Of a stretch of DNA of 64,000 nt, positions 44,973 through 55,000 are shown piece after piece. The DNA is from Thermostichus sp047461615 (lineage in GTDB: Bacteria > Cyanobacteriota > Cyanobacteriia > Thermostichales > Thermostichaceae), in assembly GCF_047461615.1 (NCBI RefSeq), contig NZ_JANSHI010000010.1:1-64000 (forward strand), read 5' to 3'. The notes beneath the pieces were generated by a model that saw only the letters and a list, made by a program, of their open reading frames with translations, had not been told where the DNA came from and made no database searches. The translations under genes were made by a program, and so were the position numbers. Position 1 is the stretch's first letter, and each line of letters begins with the position of its first letter.

Positions 44973-45022
44973 AGCTTGTTTTGTCAACAACAATTCAAGC
45001 CTTGGAGAGGAGACTTAAGGTT

Positions 45023-45379
45023 ATGAACTCAACCATTATCGTTACGGCTGCTGACAGCAAGTTTTTTGAATTGGTTCAGGGGACTATTCTCTCCATCCGA
45101 GAGAAACCTCAGGGGCACTCTGTAGATATTGGATTCTTGGATGTAGGCTGTACACCGGAGCAGTTGCAATGGATAGGTCAGTACGTTGACCACATCGTTG
45201 AGCCAGGTTGGAACTATACCCTTCCAGAGGCCGATAGACAGCCCAAGTACCTCAAGGCGCTAGTTTCCAGACCCTTCCTGCCTGAATACTTCCCAGGCTA
45301 CGAAATTTACATTTGGATTGATGCGGATGCTTGGGTGCAAGACTGGTTTGCAATTGAGCTTCTTGCTTTGGGAGCAAAA
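45023..45379 (+). CDS. glycosyltransferase-like protein, 3' end lost in assembly gap
   Basis: 119 codons from an ATG at 45023 (GGAGAGGAG about 9 bases upstream; an earlier ATG-like start at 44981 is less likely). The segment reads MNSTIIVTAADSKFFELVQG and, before the gap, GYEIYIWIDADAWVQDW, a DxD-type motif of nucleotide-sugar transferases. The open frame across the N run joins it to the next feature only by chance of the gap length, so I keep them separate. Confidence 0.65.
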
Positions 45380-45479
45380 NNNNNNNNNNNNNNNNNNNNN
45401 NNNNNNNNNNNNNNNNNNNNNNNNNNNNNNNNNNNNNNNNNNNNNNNNNNNNNNNNNNNNNNNNNNNNNNNNNNNNNNN
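45380..45479. other. assembly gap (100 N)
   Basis: A second run of exactly 100 N, again in a sugar-modification gene and 2.7 kb from the first. Confidence 0.99.
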
Positions 45480-47137
45480 GTCGAGATGAAGCCCACATTC
45501 TTTATAACACTGCCCTTAAGCTACAAGGAAAAAACGCTTTGGAGATTGGGTGTTGGTTAGGTTGGTCAACTGCTCACTTGGCAGCAGGAGGAGTTACCCT
45601 TGATGTGGTGGATCCTGCTCTGGCTGATCCTCAAGTCTACGCAAGCGTTGATCAGTCTCTCCGCTCAGCTGGAGTTCGCTCCAACGTCAATCTCTACCCT
45701 GGCTATAGCCCAGCAAAGGTAGAGGAGATCGCCAAGACAGAGAATCGCCGCTGGTCTCTGATTTTTATCGATGGAGACCACACCTCACCAGCCCCCTTGC
45801 AGGATGCTCAAGTGGCAGAGCGCTATGCTGCTGAGGATGCCTTGATTCTGTTTCATAATCTAGCCTCGCCGGATGTGGCTGAAGGTTTGAATTACTTGAG
45901 AGACAGGGGCTGGAACACGATGATTTACCAGACCATGCAAATTATGGGAGTGGCCTGGCGAGGCAATGTCAAGCCCGTTGAGCATATTCCAGACCCTGCT
46001 GTGAATTGGACATTGCCAGAGCACCTCAAGGACTATCCGGTCTGTAACCTTGAGTTGTCTAGGGTGCTAGAGAAAGTTAAATTTTTTACCTTGCTGGGCT
46101 TTGAGCGTCTTTGGAGCCTTTATTCACTGGCTAAGCAGGTTTGTGAAGAAGACATTCCTGGGAACTTTGTAGAATGTGGTGTTTGCAGGGGTGGAAGCTC
46201 AGCTTTGCTGGCCTGGGTGATTAAGAACTACAGCCGTCGACCTCGCAAGCTATATGCTTTCGATACCTTCTCAGGTATGCCTGATCCAACAGAGGTGGAT
46301 CGAGATTATCGAGGAGTTGCTGCCAACGATACGGGTTTTGGATCCGGTGCTTTAGCGGCACCCATTTCGGAGAACTTAGAGGTGATTGCCAGGGAACTAG
46401 GGGTCTGGGATCTAATTGTTCCTGTGCCGGGGCTGTTTGCCGACACCTTGCCTGTTTATCGAGAGCAGGTGGGCGAGATTGCCTTGCTGCATGCGGATGC
46501 AGACTGGTATCAGTCGACGATGGATATTTTTCATCATTTCTATGATCAGGTTCATTCTCAAGGATTCATCCAAATCGATGATTACGGACACTGGCAGGGA
46601 TGTCGGAAAGCTGTTCATGACTTCGAGCAGGAAATCGGAGCCTTTTTCAGGTTGCATAGCGTCGATTACTCAGGGGTTTGGCTGAGTCCTTCAGAAAACC
46701 TGGTAGTGATGAGAGATAGCCTAACAGAAACCTCCAAACCACAAGGGATCCGCCTGAGCAAGATCAACGTGGGCCTTTTCCCCTACTGGGAAATGGAGAC
46801 AGAGCAGCTTATCCAAGAACTGGAGGGCTTGCTGGAGCCAATTCTGCGCAGTCCTCAGCCAGAAGACTATGCTCTGATCTTCCTAGGGGATCCGGATCCG
46901 CAACTGGCCAATCAAACTCTGGAGATAGCTGCAGGCAACATAGCTCTCAGGCTCATGGAAGAGGGGTTAGAACTCAGTAGAGAGCCGTTCTGTTCAGTGG
47001 TAGCTGGCTTGAACCCCTATCAATGGGAGAGGCTGATTCCCCAACTCAACTATCGCTATCCTCTGAAGCGCGAGCGCTTTCCTAAGGGTTTACGTCCTGC
47101 CATCCAAGAGCTGCCCGTGTTGGTATTGGCCTCTTAG
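45480..47137 (+). CDS. double methyltransferase-domain protein (Methyltransf_24-like + TylF-like), 5' end in gap
   Basis: About 550 residues remain. The first domain has motif I ALEIGCWLGWSTAHLAAGG and the later RWSLIFIDGDHTS, which fits a class I SAM methyltransferase of the Methyltransf_24 kind. The second (from ~220) matches TylF/macrocin O-methyltransferases: NFVECGVCRGGSSALLAWV, KLYAFDTFSGMPDPTEVD, IALLHADADWYQSTMDIF and FIQIDDYGHWQGCRKAVHDF, with the metal-binding Asp residues. The last ~130 residues are unassigned. TylF enzymes methylate sugar hydroxyls, in line with the neighbouring glycosyltransferases. Confidence 0.8.
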
Positions 47138-47175
47138 GGATCCACCTTGTTGTCTTGAGTTACTTGGTTGGTTGC

Positions 47176-47910
47176 CTACAGGACGTCTGGATTCACCCCT
47201 AGCTCCCGCAACTTCTGGGCCAGGTGCTCTGCTCTCTGCTGTTCTTGTTTAGCCCGCTGCCGCTCTTGCTCAGCCCGTTGGCGTTCGATTTTCTCTGCTT
47301 CCTCAGGAGTAGGCACCAGCTCACCATTGGGGAAGAAGTACCGAAGCTGCTGGTTGTGAATCCCCAGGTACAATCCCAGCACCCCGCTCCACCGCCACCC
47401 CTCCTTTGTGAGCGGAATCTCCTCGTATTTCTCCCCCCTTAGCCGCAAACCCATGAACTCCAGGGTCTCAGGAGAAAAATAGAAGTACTCTGGAGTTCTG
47501 AAAATCCTCTGGTACGGCTCCCGCTTCTCCTCTCGATCCACTTTGGCTGTGGACTCGGAGAGCAGCTCAACAATCAAGTCTGGATATTTCCCCCCTTCTT
47601 CCCACACCACCCAAGAAGGGCGGGGGCGGTTTTCTACCCCTTTGACCAAAAACAGATCTGGGCCGTGGAAGTCTTTGGTTTTGAGTTGGTCGCGGCTGTA
47701 GTAAACGGTAAGGTTCCAAGACAGGAAGTAGTCGTTGCGATCCTGCCAGATGCGGGTGAGGCAGCTCACCAGAATTAGAAGCTGCAAGGCGTGGAGAGAG
47801 TGTTCCATTTCGGGCTCATCGCTGAGCAGCCCCTGGGCCGAAGGCATGAGCTCTGCCAGTTGCTCGCGGGTGAGGGGAGTGATTTCCTGCAGTTTCTCTT
47901 GGGCTAGCAT
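47176..47910 (-). CDS. Uma2 family endonuclease-like protein
   Basis: About 244 aa from the ATG at 47910 (the frame extends to a TTG at 47931). The Uma2/DUF820 fold is a PD-(D/E)XK-like domain: KDFHGPDLFLVKGVENRPRP supplies the PD, and YPDLIVELLSESTAKVDREEK supplies the E...K pair. Then come EYFYFSPETLEFMGLRLRG and a Gln/Arg/Glu-rich coiled-coil tail (EKIERQRAEQERQRAKQEQQ). Cyanobacteria carry many copies of unknown role; nuclease activity is predicted, not shown. Confidence 0.9.
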   Translation of the reverse strand: MLAQEKLQEITPLTREQLAELMPSAQGLLSDEPEMEHSLHALQLLILVSCLTRIWQDRNDYFLSWNLTVYYSRDQLKTKDFHGPDLFLVKGVENRPRPSWVVWEEGGKYPDLIVELLSESTAKVDREEKREPYQRIFRTPEYFYFSPETLEFMGLRLRGEKYEEIPLTKEGWRWSGVLGLYLGIHNQQLRYFFPNGELVPTPEEAEKIERQRAEQERQRAKQEQQRAEHLAQKLRELGVNPDVL

Positions 47911-47960
47911 CTTTGCGTTGGGGGCAAGCAAGTGAATTAGCCATCGGCAGGGATCCCCAT

Positions 47961-48992
47961 CTATGTCCCACTGCTCTGCTCCAGCTTAGCCACGCGGGCT
48001 TCTAGCTTGCGCAGGGCGCGCTGCAGCTCGGGCAAATGCCGATGAACGGCCATGCTCTTGCGCCATTCGGCAATAGGCTGATGGGGGTAGCCGGCCACGG
48101 TTTGACCAGCGGGGACGTCGCTGGTTACTCCTGTCTGGGCAGCCACGCGCACGCCATCGCCAATGTGCAGGTGCCCGGCCAGGCCGCATTGCCCAGCCAA
48201 GATGACGCGGTGGCCCAACTGGGTGCTGCCGGCAATGCCCACCTGAGCCACGATCAAGCAGTGGGATCCCGTCTTCACGCCGTGGCCAATCTGCACTAGG
48301 TTGTCAATCTTGGTGCCCCGGCCAATGCGGGTCTCGCCAACAGCGGCCCGGTCGATAGTGGTGTTGCTGCCCACCTCTACGCCGTCTTCCAGCACCACCC
48401 GGCCTGCCTGCAGCATGCGCCGCCAGGAGCCGTCGGGAAGAGGAATGTGGCCAAAGCCGTCGTCGCCGATGACGGCACCGCTGTGGATTAGGCAATCATC
48501 CCCAATCTCCGTGCGCTCGTGAATAACGCAGTTGGCGAAAAGCTGACAGCGGGATCCAATCCGCACGTGGGGGTAGATGGTTACGTTGGGGTGGATTTGG
48601 GTGTAGTCGCCAATTTTCACCCCTTCCATCACCACTACATGCGGCCCAATGGCCACACCTTCTCCCAACTCAACGCTGGGATCAATCACAGCGGTGGGAT
48701 GGATCCCAACAGGCAAGCGATAGGGCTGGTAAAACAGCTCGATGGCCTGGGCAAAGAGCAGACGGGGATCCTTCCCTCGCAGGCAAGCAATGGGGCGGGG
48801 CAGAACCAGCGATTCCTCCACAATGACGGCGCTGGCTTGGGTCTGCTCCAGCAAGGGTAGGTAGCGGGCTTCACTGAGAAAACTCAGCTCTCCTGGGCGC
48901 GCCTCTGCTAGACTAGCCACGCCGTGAATTTCTAGGGTGGGATCTCCCTCGTAGGGGCATCCCAATTTTTGGGCGATCTCCTGTAGCTGCAT
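47961..48992 (-). CDS. lpxD: UDP-3-O-acylglucosamine N-acyltransferase LpxD
   Basis: 343 aa, usual length. LpxD puts the second acyl chain on UDP-acyl-glucosamine in lipid A synthesis. An N-terminal uridine-binding domain (1-~100, GVASLAEARPGELSFLSEA) leads to a left-handed beta-helix of hexapeptide repeats (~105-300). The catalytic His lies in IDNLVQIGHGVKTGSHC, and GDDGFGHIP marks the LpxD family. A C-terminal helix with LRKLEARVAKLEQ closes the trimer. It is 51 bp after the DUF4330... and Uma2 genes' side, with the DUF4330 gene just upstream on the same strand. Confidence 0.95.
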   Translation of the reverse strand: MQLQEIAQKLGCPYEGDPTLEIHGVASLAEARPGELSFLSEARYLPLLEQTQASAVIVEESLVLPRPIACLRGKDPRLLFAQAIELFYQPYRLPVGIHPTAVIDPSVELGEGVAIGPHVVVMEGVKIGDYTQIHPNVTIYPHVRIGSRCQLFANCVIHERTEIGDDCLIHSGAVIGDDGFGHIPLPDGSWRRMLQAGRVVLEDGVEVGSNTTIDRAAVGETRIGRGTKIDNLVQIGHGVKTGSHCLIVAQVGIAGSTQLGHRVILAGQCGLAGHLHIGDGVRVAAQTGVTSDVPAGQTVAGYPHQPIAEWRKSMAVHRHLPELQRALRKLEARVAKLEQSSGT

Positions 48993-49007
48993 TGGGCTTG
49001 AGATCCT

Positions 49008-49526
49008 CTACGATTGCAGCAGCCGCACATCCATCACGGTTCCACGCAAGTTGTAGCTAAAGGTCTCGAGCTCCAGGGGAAGGCCGACTTTGACGCGGTT
49101 GTTGCCTAGGACAATGCCATTTTCTGTCCGCTGGCCCCGTCCCCGTAAAGTAAACACCAGATCAAAGCGGTAGGGCTCTGGGTCAGGCAAGTTCTCAACC
49201 CGTCCATCGGGAAAAACCACCGGCACAGTGCGGCTGACGTTTTCCACCCGCACCACCTCCACCTGGCCGTAGGGTTGGTTGCGGATAATCAAGTCAGCCT
49301 TCTGACCTGCTTGAAAAGGTTCCAGGGATCGGCTGCTGACTCCCCGCACAATCATATCCACTTCCACGGGCAGCGTGGGGCCACCCCCCACCTGGACGAC
49401 GCTGCCCACCTGCCGCCCGGGGAAAAACAGGACAGCCACAATCGCCGCTACTACAATGGCCAGCGCCCCCAGATCCAGAAGGCTGACCTTCCCCAGCAGA
49501 CGCCCCCGTTCATCGACGAGCCGCAT
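49008..49526 (-). CDS. DUF4330 family protein
   Basis: 172 aa from the ATG at 49526, which has AGAGGTGG upstream; the frame stays open to 49706 but the extra part is unlike protein. One membrane helix (~14-36, LLDLGALAIVVAAIVAVLFF) follows MRLVDERGRLLGKVS. The rest is a beta-rich soluble part with VDMIVRGVSSRSLEPFQAGQ and VEVVRVENVSRTVPVVFPDG. Function unknown. It precedes lpxD by 15 bp, probably in the same transcript, hinting at an envelope role. Confidence 0.85.
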   Translation of the reverse strand: MRLVDERGRLLGKVSLLDLGALAIVVAAIVAVLFFPGRQVGSVVQVGGGPTLPVEVDMIVRGVSSRSLEPFQAGQKADLIIRNQPYGQVEVVRVENVSRTVPVVFPDGRVENLPDPEPYRFDLVFTLRGRGQRTENGIVLGNNRVKVGLPLELETFSYNLRGTVMDVRLLQS

Positions 49527-49655
49527 CGCCACCTCTTTTCCGACACCCTGCTTTATTGTAGGGTGCCCTACTACTAGGAAACACAGTCGTCGGCCAAGTG
49601 CAGCCACCCGCGCGCTCACCGCTAGGTAACCAGTGGCAGCCAACTGGCATAGAAG

Positions 49656-50048
49656 TGGAGCTGACGGGAGTCGAACCCGTGTCCGAGATGGGTACTGGGG
49701 GCTCACTCCTTCACAGGCTTAGCCTCTCTGACCCTCAAGGCGGGGATCGCCGTTTAGATCCCGGCGATGGGAGATCTCCGCCTAAGCTTAGGCTCTCCCT
49801 CGACGGAGCCGGAGAAGAGAGCTGCACCCGTTGGGGTTGTGACCCGCCCACTTAACGGGGTCGTGGGAGGATCCTCGAGCTCAGACTTCTCTTACTGAGC
49901 CTTAGGCAGCCAGAGCAGCTGCTTTACGAGCAAAAGGCACGACGTTGTTCGCACCTACTTTGTTGAGCCTAGTGGTAACGGGATAAGCTCAAGCCCGACC
50001 TGCATCATGAACCCTTGTTCGCCACCCCGTCGAAACCGTTACAGCCCC
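49656..50048 (-). ncRNA. ssrA: tmRNA (transfer-messenger RNA)
   Basis: 393 bases in the standard one-piece form. The 5' end GGGGCTGTAACGGTTTCGACG pairs its first seven bases with CAGCTCC near the 3' end. The 3' tRNA-like part has the T-arm GGGTTCGACTCCC. Inside, the resume codon starts the tag ANNVVPFARKAAALAA followed by TAA, a typical cyanobacterial degradation tag. CCA is not encoded. It rescues stalled ribosomes. It is read away from the tRNA-Lys gene, which starts 101 bp to its right. Confidence 0.95.
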
Positions 50049-50148
50049 GGGGTTAGCTTACACCTAGACTAGCAAAACTCTCGGGGATCCGGCTAGAGTC
50101 TTTGCGAATGTGACAAAAGTCCTGCTATCATAACGAAAGTGTAAACTC

Positions 50149-50220
50149 GGGTCGGTAGCTCAGCGGTAGAGCACTCGGCTTTTAACCGATTGGCCCAGGG
50201 TTCGAATCCCTGCCGACCCA
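50149..50220 (+). tRNA. tRNA-Lys (TTT)
   Basis: 72 bases. The acceptor stem GGGTCGG pairs with CCGACCC, the anticodon loop CTTTTAA carries TTT, and the T-arm is CAGGGTTCGAATCCCTG. CCA is not encoded. It lies 68 bp before the nuclease-like gene at 50289. Confidence 0.95.
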
Positions 50221-50288
50221 GCTTGCGATACCCTCTCCCCCCGGCCTGGCCTAGGCTAGGATTCCAGGAGGCAGGTGGGAGAGGCGGG

Positions 50289-51308
50289 GTGGCCGTTCTT
50301 TCGTGGCAAGACCTAGGCAAAGAGGGGGAGGTCAAGCTGTTGCTGGCGCCGTGCGTGGAGGAGGCGCTAGCGAGCCTGGCGGAGGAGGCTGAAACTCGAG
50401 AGACGGTCTTTGTCTCCAAGCTTTGGCACCGAATTCCTGCCCAGGATGCCATCCTCGATGAGTGTCTGCAGGTGCTGGCGAGGGTAGCTCTATCCCTCTG
50501 GCCTTATTGGTATGGGGAAAAGTTTGAGCCGGGCACAACGGCAGAGGTTCAAGCTCACAATCGTCTCCGCGCCCAAGAGCTACCAGCAAAACAGGATCCC
50601 GCCATTGCCAACGCCTGGCTCAAGGCGGCCATGCACCTGTGCCAACAGCAACGCCTGCCTCTGCTGCCAGGGATCCAGCGGGCGATCCAGGTGCAGCAAC
50701 TGGCCAAGGCCATTGCCCCTCGCGAGCTGACCTTGGCTTTGGCAACCAATGAGACGGAGCCGGCGCCCAGCTACTTACTCGGCTTGGCCAAGGCAGCTAT
50801 CTGGTTGGCTGACCACAGTCAGGCACGGCTGGTGCTGGTGGTGCCGAGCGCTTTGACTGATCACCCCGAATTGGCCTCCGTGAGCTACGGTGCCATTCGA
50901 CTGCCGCTTCCTGAGAGGCTAAAGGAGTTCGACAGCTCGGTGCAGGTGGTGGTGGGTTACAAGGGATCCCCTCACCCCTTCAGTCCCGCCGAGAGAAAGC
51001 TGGCCGACCGGGTGGCAGCAGATGCGCAGTTAAAGAATTTGCTGGAATTCAACCAAACTGTACAGAGTGTTAACGGACGCGCTTTCCGAGCGGATCTGCT
51101 TTGGCGGGAGGGTAAGGTGGTGGTGGAAGTGGATGGGCCAGAGCACCGCGAGCCAAACCACTACTACCAGGATCGCCTGCGGGACTACGAGTTGCTCATC
51201 TCCGGCTACTTGGTGTTGCGGATTCCCAATGAGCTGGTGATGTCCGACTGCGAGCGGGCGGTGGAGATGATCCGCAAGGTGGTTCAATTGCAACAGAGCC
51301 GGCTTTGA
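50289..51308 (+). CDS. DUF559/Vsr-like nuclease-domain protein
   Basis: About 339 aa from the GTG at 50289, with GAGGCGG just upstream; the frame extends back into the tRNA, so a later start is needed. Residues 1-~225 are helical and unassigned. The C-terminal ~95 residues match the DUF559 group of PD-(D/E)XK/Vsr-type nucleases: FRADLLWREGKVVVEVDGPE gives the Asp...E-x-D core, followed by HREPNHYYQDRLRDYELLIS and GYLVLRIPNELV. It heads a three-gene operon: the winged-helix gene starts 22 bp later. The role is probably DNA cutting under control of the ATPase; this is inference. Confidence 0.8.
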   Translation: MAVLSWQDLGKEGEVKLLLAPCVEEALASLAEEAETRETVFVSKLWHRIPAQDAILDECLQVLARVALSLWPYWYGEKFEPGTTAEVQAHNRLRAQELPAKQDPAIANAWLKAAMHLCQQQRLPLLPGIQRAIQVQQLAKAIAPRELTLALATNETEPAPSYLLGLAKAAIWLADHSQARLVLVVPSALTDHPELASVSYGAIRLPLPERLKEFDSSVQVVVGYKGSPHPFSPAERKLADRVAADAQLKNLLEFNQTVQSVNGRAFRADLLWREGKVVVEVDGPEHREPNHYYQDRLRDYELLISGYLVLRIPNELVMSDCERAVEMIRKVVQLQQSRL

Positions 51309-51330
51309 GGCAGGGCTGGAGGTTGGGGAA

Positions 51331-52032
51331 ATGAGCGATTTGTTGCCCAAAAGCGAAATCTTGCTCTGGAAGCTCCTGCTAACAGGGGAAGAACCGACCA
51401 AGTCGCAAGTGAAGCCAAAGCATAGGGCCAAAGAGCTCAAGCTGTTGGAGGAAAAGGGCCTCATTGAATGCAAGACTGTAGTCGAAAAGGGAAGGAGGAT
51501 AACCCGGCTTGTGCTGACTGACAAGGCCTGGGACTGGGCTTCTACCACACCTCCAACGGCCATCGCCCGCTCCAAGTCGCCAGAGGCAGCAGTTGTTTTG
51601 CAAAAGGCGTTGGCAACCCTAGTGGATTACGCACAGCGGGAGAACGTTCCCTTGGCGCGGATTCTAGGCCTACGACCGAGTGGCGCGTTCGCGATAGCGG
51701 CGCGGAGCGCAAACAGACCCTCTCTCGGTGGAGCAGAAACGCAGCCCTGGGAAGTTAGCGAAGGGGAGGTTGATCCTAACTTCCTCGAGAAGGTCTTTCG
51801 CACCTGCGAGGAGATGGGAGGGCGCTACTACCTAGTCTACTTATCCGACTTGCGTAAAAGATTTCCCGATGTTCCCTCCTGGCTATTGGATCAGGCGCTC
51901 CTGACTTTGAACCGCCAAGCCAAGATAGTGCTGATGAACCTGGACGATCCTCTGTCCATTACTCCTGAAATCGAAGCCGCCGCTATTGACCTGTACGGCT
52001 ACAAAAAGCACGTTCTTCGTGTTAGGAACTAG
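51331..52032 (+). CDS. winged-helix-like protein of the nuclease-ATPase operon
   Basis: 233 aa. The first ~70 residues read as a winged helix-turn-helix (SEILLWKLLLTGEEPTKSQV, then RAKELKLLEEKGLIECKTVV with a basic wing, EKGRRITRLVLT). Residues ~160-233 form a second small helical domain (YYLVYLSDLRKRFPDVPSWL). Between them lies an odd Ala/Arg/Ser segment coded by a GCG-rich, partly palindromic DNA stretch (51681-51713) that may be an in-frame insertion. It is 22 bp after the nuclease gene and 2 bp before the ATPase gene. It may be the DNA-binding or specificity part of the system. No family recognised. Confidence 0.7.
   Translation: MSDLLPKSEILLWKLLLTGEEPTKSQVKPKHRAKELKLLEEKGLIECKTVVEKGRRITRLVLTDKAWDWASTTPPTAIARSKSPEAAVVLQKALATLVDYAQRENVPLARILGLRPSGAFAIAARSANRPSLGGAETQPWEVSEGEVDPNFLEKVFRTCEEMGGRYYLVYLSDLRKRFPDVPSWLLDQALLTLNRQAKIVLMNLDDPLSITPEIEAAAIDLYGYKKHVLRVRN
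51681..51713 (+). repeat. GCG-rich imperfect palindrome inside the winged-helix gene
   Basis: About 33 bases (TGGCGCGTTCGCGATAGCGG and on to GCGCAAA) are much richer in GCG/CGC than the flanks and partly self-complementary. They resemble the small palindromic repeats common in cyanobacterial genomes and stay in frame. No second copy is seen in this window. Confidence 0.4.
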
Positions 52033-52034
52033 CC

Positions 52035-55000
52035 ATGACTTCCAAGGAAAGTACCTCTTTCTCAATCAACCAACAAAAAGCTCTAGAAGCCCTCAAGGAG
52101 GTTGATTTTGATTGGACAGTTCATCTTAGAAAAATCTGGCAACCTCCGGATTTTGACGTTCCTGAGCTTAACCGGGATGTCAGGGAGAAGCTATTCAGCC
52201 GGCTGGAGAAGTTAATCCAATCTCCCCAGATGGAGACACCCTTTGGAATCCCTGTGCTTGGCAATGGTGGCTCTGGCAAAACCCACCTTCTCAGGGTCTT
52301 AAGACAGCACTGCTTTGAAAAAGGGGTGGGATTTGTCCTAGTGGACATGACCGATGTGAAAGACTTTTGGGAAACCGTAATCCAGGGCTACCTCACCTCT
52401 CTGCTTCAGGAAGAGCCTGATGGCACTAGCCAGCTCCAAAAAATTCTCGATCTGGTCTTTCTGAGAGCTCTCTCTACTCCCAAGCAGGCGAAGGAGATCG
52501 CCAGTTTTTCCCACGAATCTTTGCTCGACGTCATTAGACAAACTCTGCAATGGCTATTCACTCAAGATCGCAAGCACACCATCAAGTACCAAGATTGTGT
52601 ACGAGCTGCCATTCTAGCTAATTCGAATGATTTTTCACTGGCGTCAATAGGTACTAGCTGGATACAGGGCCTAGGTGTGGAATCAGAGGTTGCCCGACAA
52701 TTCGGTTTTACCAACGCCAGCTTAAATCCTAGTCAAGTTGTTGCAGGGCTTTCTTGGCTGATGAGCCTAAGGGGACCCACTGTAGTTGCTTTGGATCAGT
52801 TGGATCCCATTGTTGTGCAATCTCATACAAGTCCTAGTCCTTCGTCATCCTTGCAGGAGCTCTCGCCAGAGACAGAAAGAGAAGCTTCCCAAAACATCAT
52901 TCATAACATCGCAGGTGGCCTCATTGGGCTACGGGACTGCCTCTCCCGATCCCTTGTCATCATCTCGTGCCTAAACCAGTCTTGGGAAATTCTAACGAAA
53001 ACAGCTGTTAAAACCTTTACAGGACGCTTTGAGCAGCCTTTAACTTTGACGGCTCTTCTTTCGGCCAGTGTCGCTGAGGCAGTTGTTGTTCCTCGCCTGC
53101 AGGCTGCCTACCACAAGGTGGGCTTTATCCCTCCCTATCCTTCCTACCCGTTTAAGCCGGAGTTCTTCCAGCCGACTATCAATCCTCGGCAGCTCCTCCA
53201 GAAATGTCATGAGCACAGGGAGCAATGCCTACGGGAAGGGAGAGTTACCGAGTTAGGTGTCCCAAGTTCTGCTCCTATCACTCCAAGTCCCCCTCCACTG
53301 AAGGAACTAGATCGAATCTTTGAGGAGGCCAAGCAAAAGGTTGATATTTCCCCGTATTTACAGGAAAACGAGAGCGAGATATGGAAAGAGCCCCTAGCTT
53401 CTCTGTGCAACTTTCTCGTCTGGCAGGAAAAGTTGCCGGCTAGTATTGGCAGCCAAGTGGAAACTGACTTCCCTGGATCCAGAGGTTTCTCGCCTCTGCA
53501 TTCTCGCTTGCGGCTAATCTTCTACGAGGCAAACGAGCGGGAAAGGCACCTTTGTTTTACAGCTATTCAATCAACTAATCCTAGATCTTTCCAAACTCGC
53601 TTAGTAGCTGCTAGAACGGCAGCCGGGATCGACGCGGCCCTGCGATTTCGCAAGTTGGTAGTGGTGCGCACTACCTCCCTACCAGGAGGCGAACGTACTC
53701 AGAAACTGTGGCAAAAGTTCCTTGAGGAGGGTGGGATCCACTGGCGGCCCAGTGAAAGGGAAATCAGGGTTCTGCGGGCCCTGGAGCAGCTCCAATCCAG
53801 ACCCGGTTTTAGAGATTGGCTGGCGGAACGGCGACCTCTTACCCACCTGGCAAATGCTGAGTTGGATTCGGGGCTGGCCAAAATCCTTGCCTGGCTGAGG
53901 GAAGGGATCCCGGCTGACTGGGCTACGAGAGCTGAGCCTGAGGAAAAGGGAGTTTCCTCCCCTCCTAGGGCAGGCAACGGCAAAGCTCCTGAAGCCAAGC
54001 AAGACTTGCAGCCGCCGAGACCTTCGCCAGGTTTGTTTGTCGGACGACGCTGGATAGCCAACCGGGAGGGTGAGCCAGTTTTTCTGCCCATCGAGGAGCT
54101 GGTGCGGCACACTGTGATTTTGGCTGGCAGCGGCTCGGGGAAAACGGTGCTCTTGAGGCGAATGGTGGAAGAGGCAGCCTTGCAGGGGATCCCTTCCATC
54201 GTCATCGATGCAGCCAACGACTTGGCCCGGCTGGGGGATCCCTGGTCTGCCGCTCCCGAAGGCTGGACAGAGGAGGATCAAGCCAAGGCAGAGCGCTACT
54301 TTGCCCAAACCGAGGTGGTGGTTTGGACCCCTGGGCTGGCGGCGGGCAACCCCCTCACCCTTGCCCCCCTGCCGGACTTTGCTGCGCTGGCCGGTGATCC
54401 CGAAGAGCTGGATCAGGCCGTCGACATGGCCTGGGGCGCCCTCCAGGAGATCGTGGCCCCCGGCAAGACCGTCGGCGACGAGCTGAAGCGGGGGGTTCTT
54501 AAGGCAGCTTTGAAATACTTTGCCACCCACCAGCCGGGATCTCTAGCTGACTTTGCCGAGTTCCTTGCGGACCTGCCTCCGGAAGCAGGAGCCGGTATCA
54601 GCAAGGCGCCGCAACTGGCGCTGCAGATGGCTAATCTCCTCAAGGCTGCCATGGTTAACAACAAGTTGCTCCATCAACAGGGGATGGCGTTGGATCCGGC
54701 CATCTTGTTGGGGCTGGGCTCAGACTACGGCAAAACCCGGGTGTCGGTTGTCAACTTGGTGGGCCTTCCCACCCTGGGGGAACAGCAGCAATTTCTCAAT
54801 CAACTGGCCATGGCGCTGTTTACCTGGATCAAGAAAAACCCCGCCCCGCCGGAAGCGCCAGTGCGCGGGCTGCTGGTCATCGACGAGGCCAAAGACTTTG
54901 TGCCCTCCCAGGGGACTACCCCCTGCAAGCAGAGCCTCCTGCGCCTGGCCGCCCAAGCGCGCAAATACGGCTTGGGTCTCATTTTTGCTACCCAAGCACC

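Noticed and set aside
44981..47137. A single 718-residue protein read through the N run
   Set aside because: 100 N is a placeholder, and the two sides belong to different families.
53679..54530. 283-residue minus-strand ORF opposite the HerA-like half
   Set aside because: Antisense shadow of a gene with Walker motifs; no start signal.
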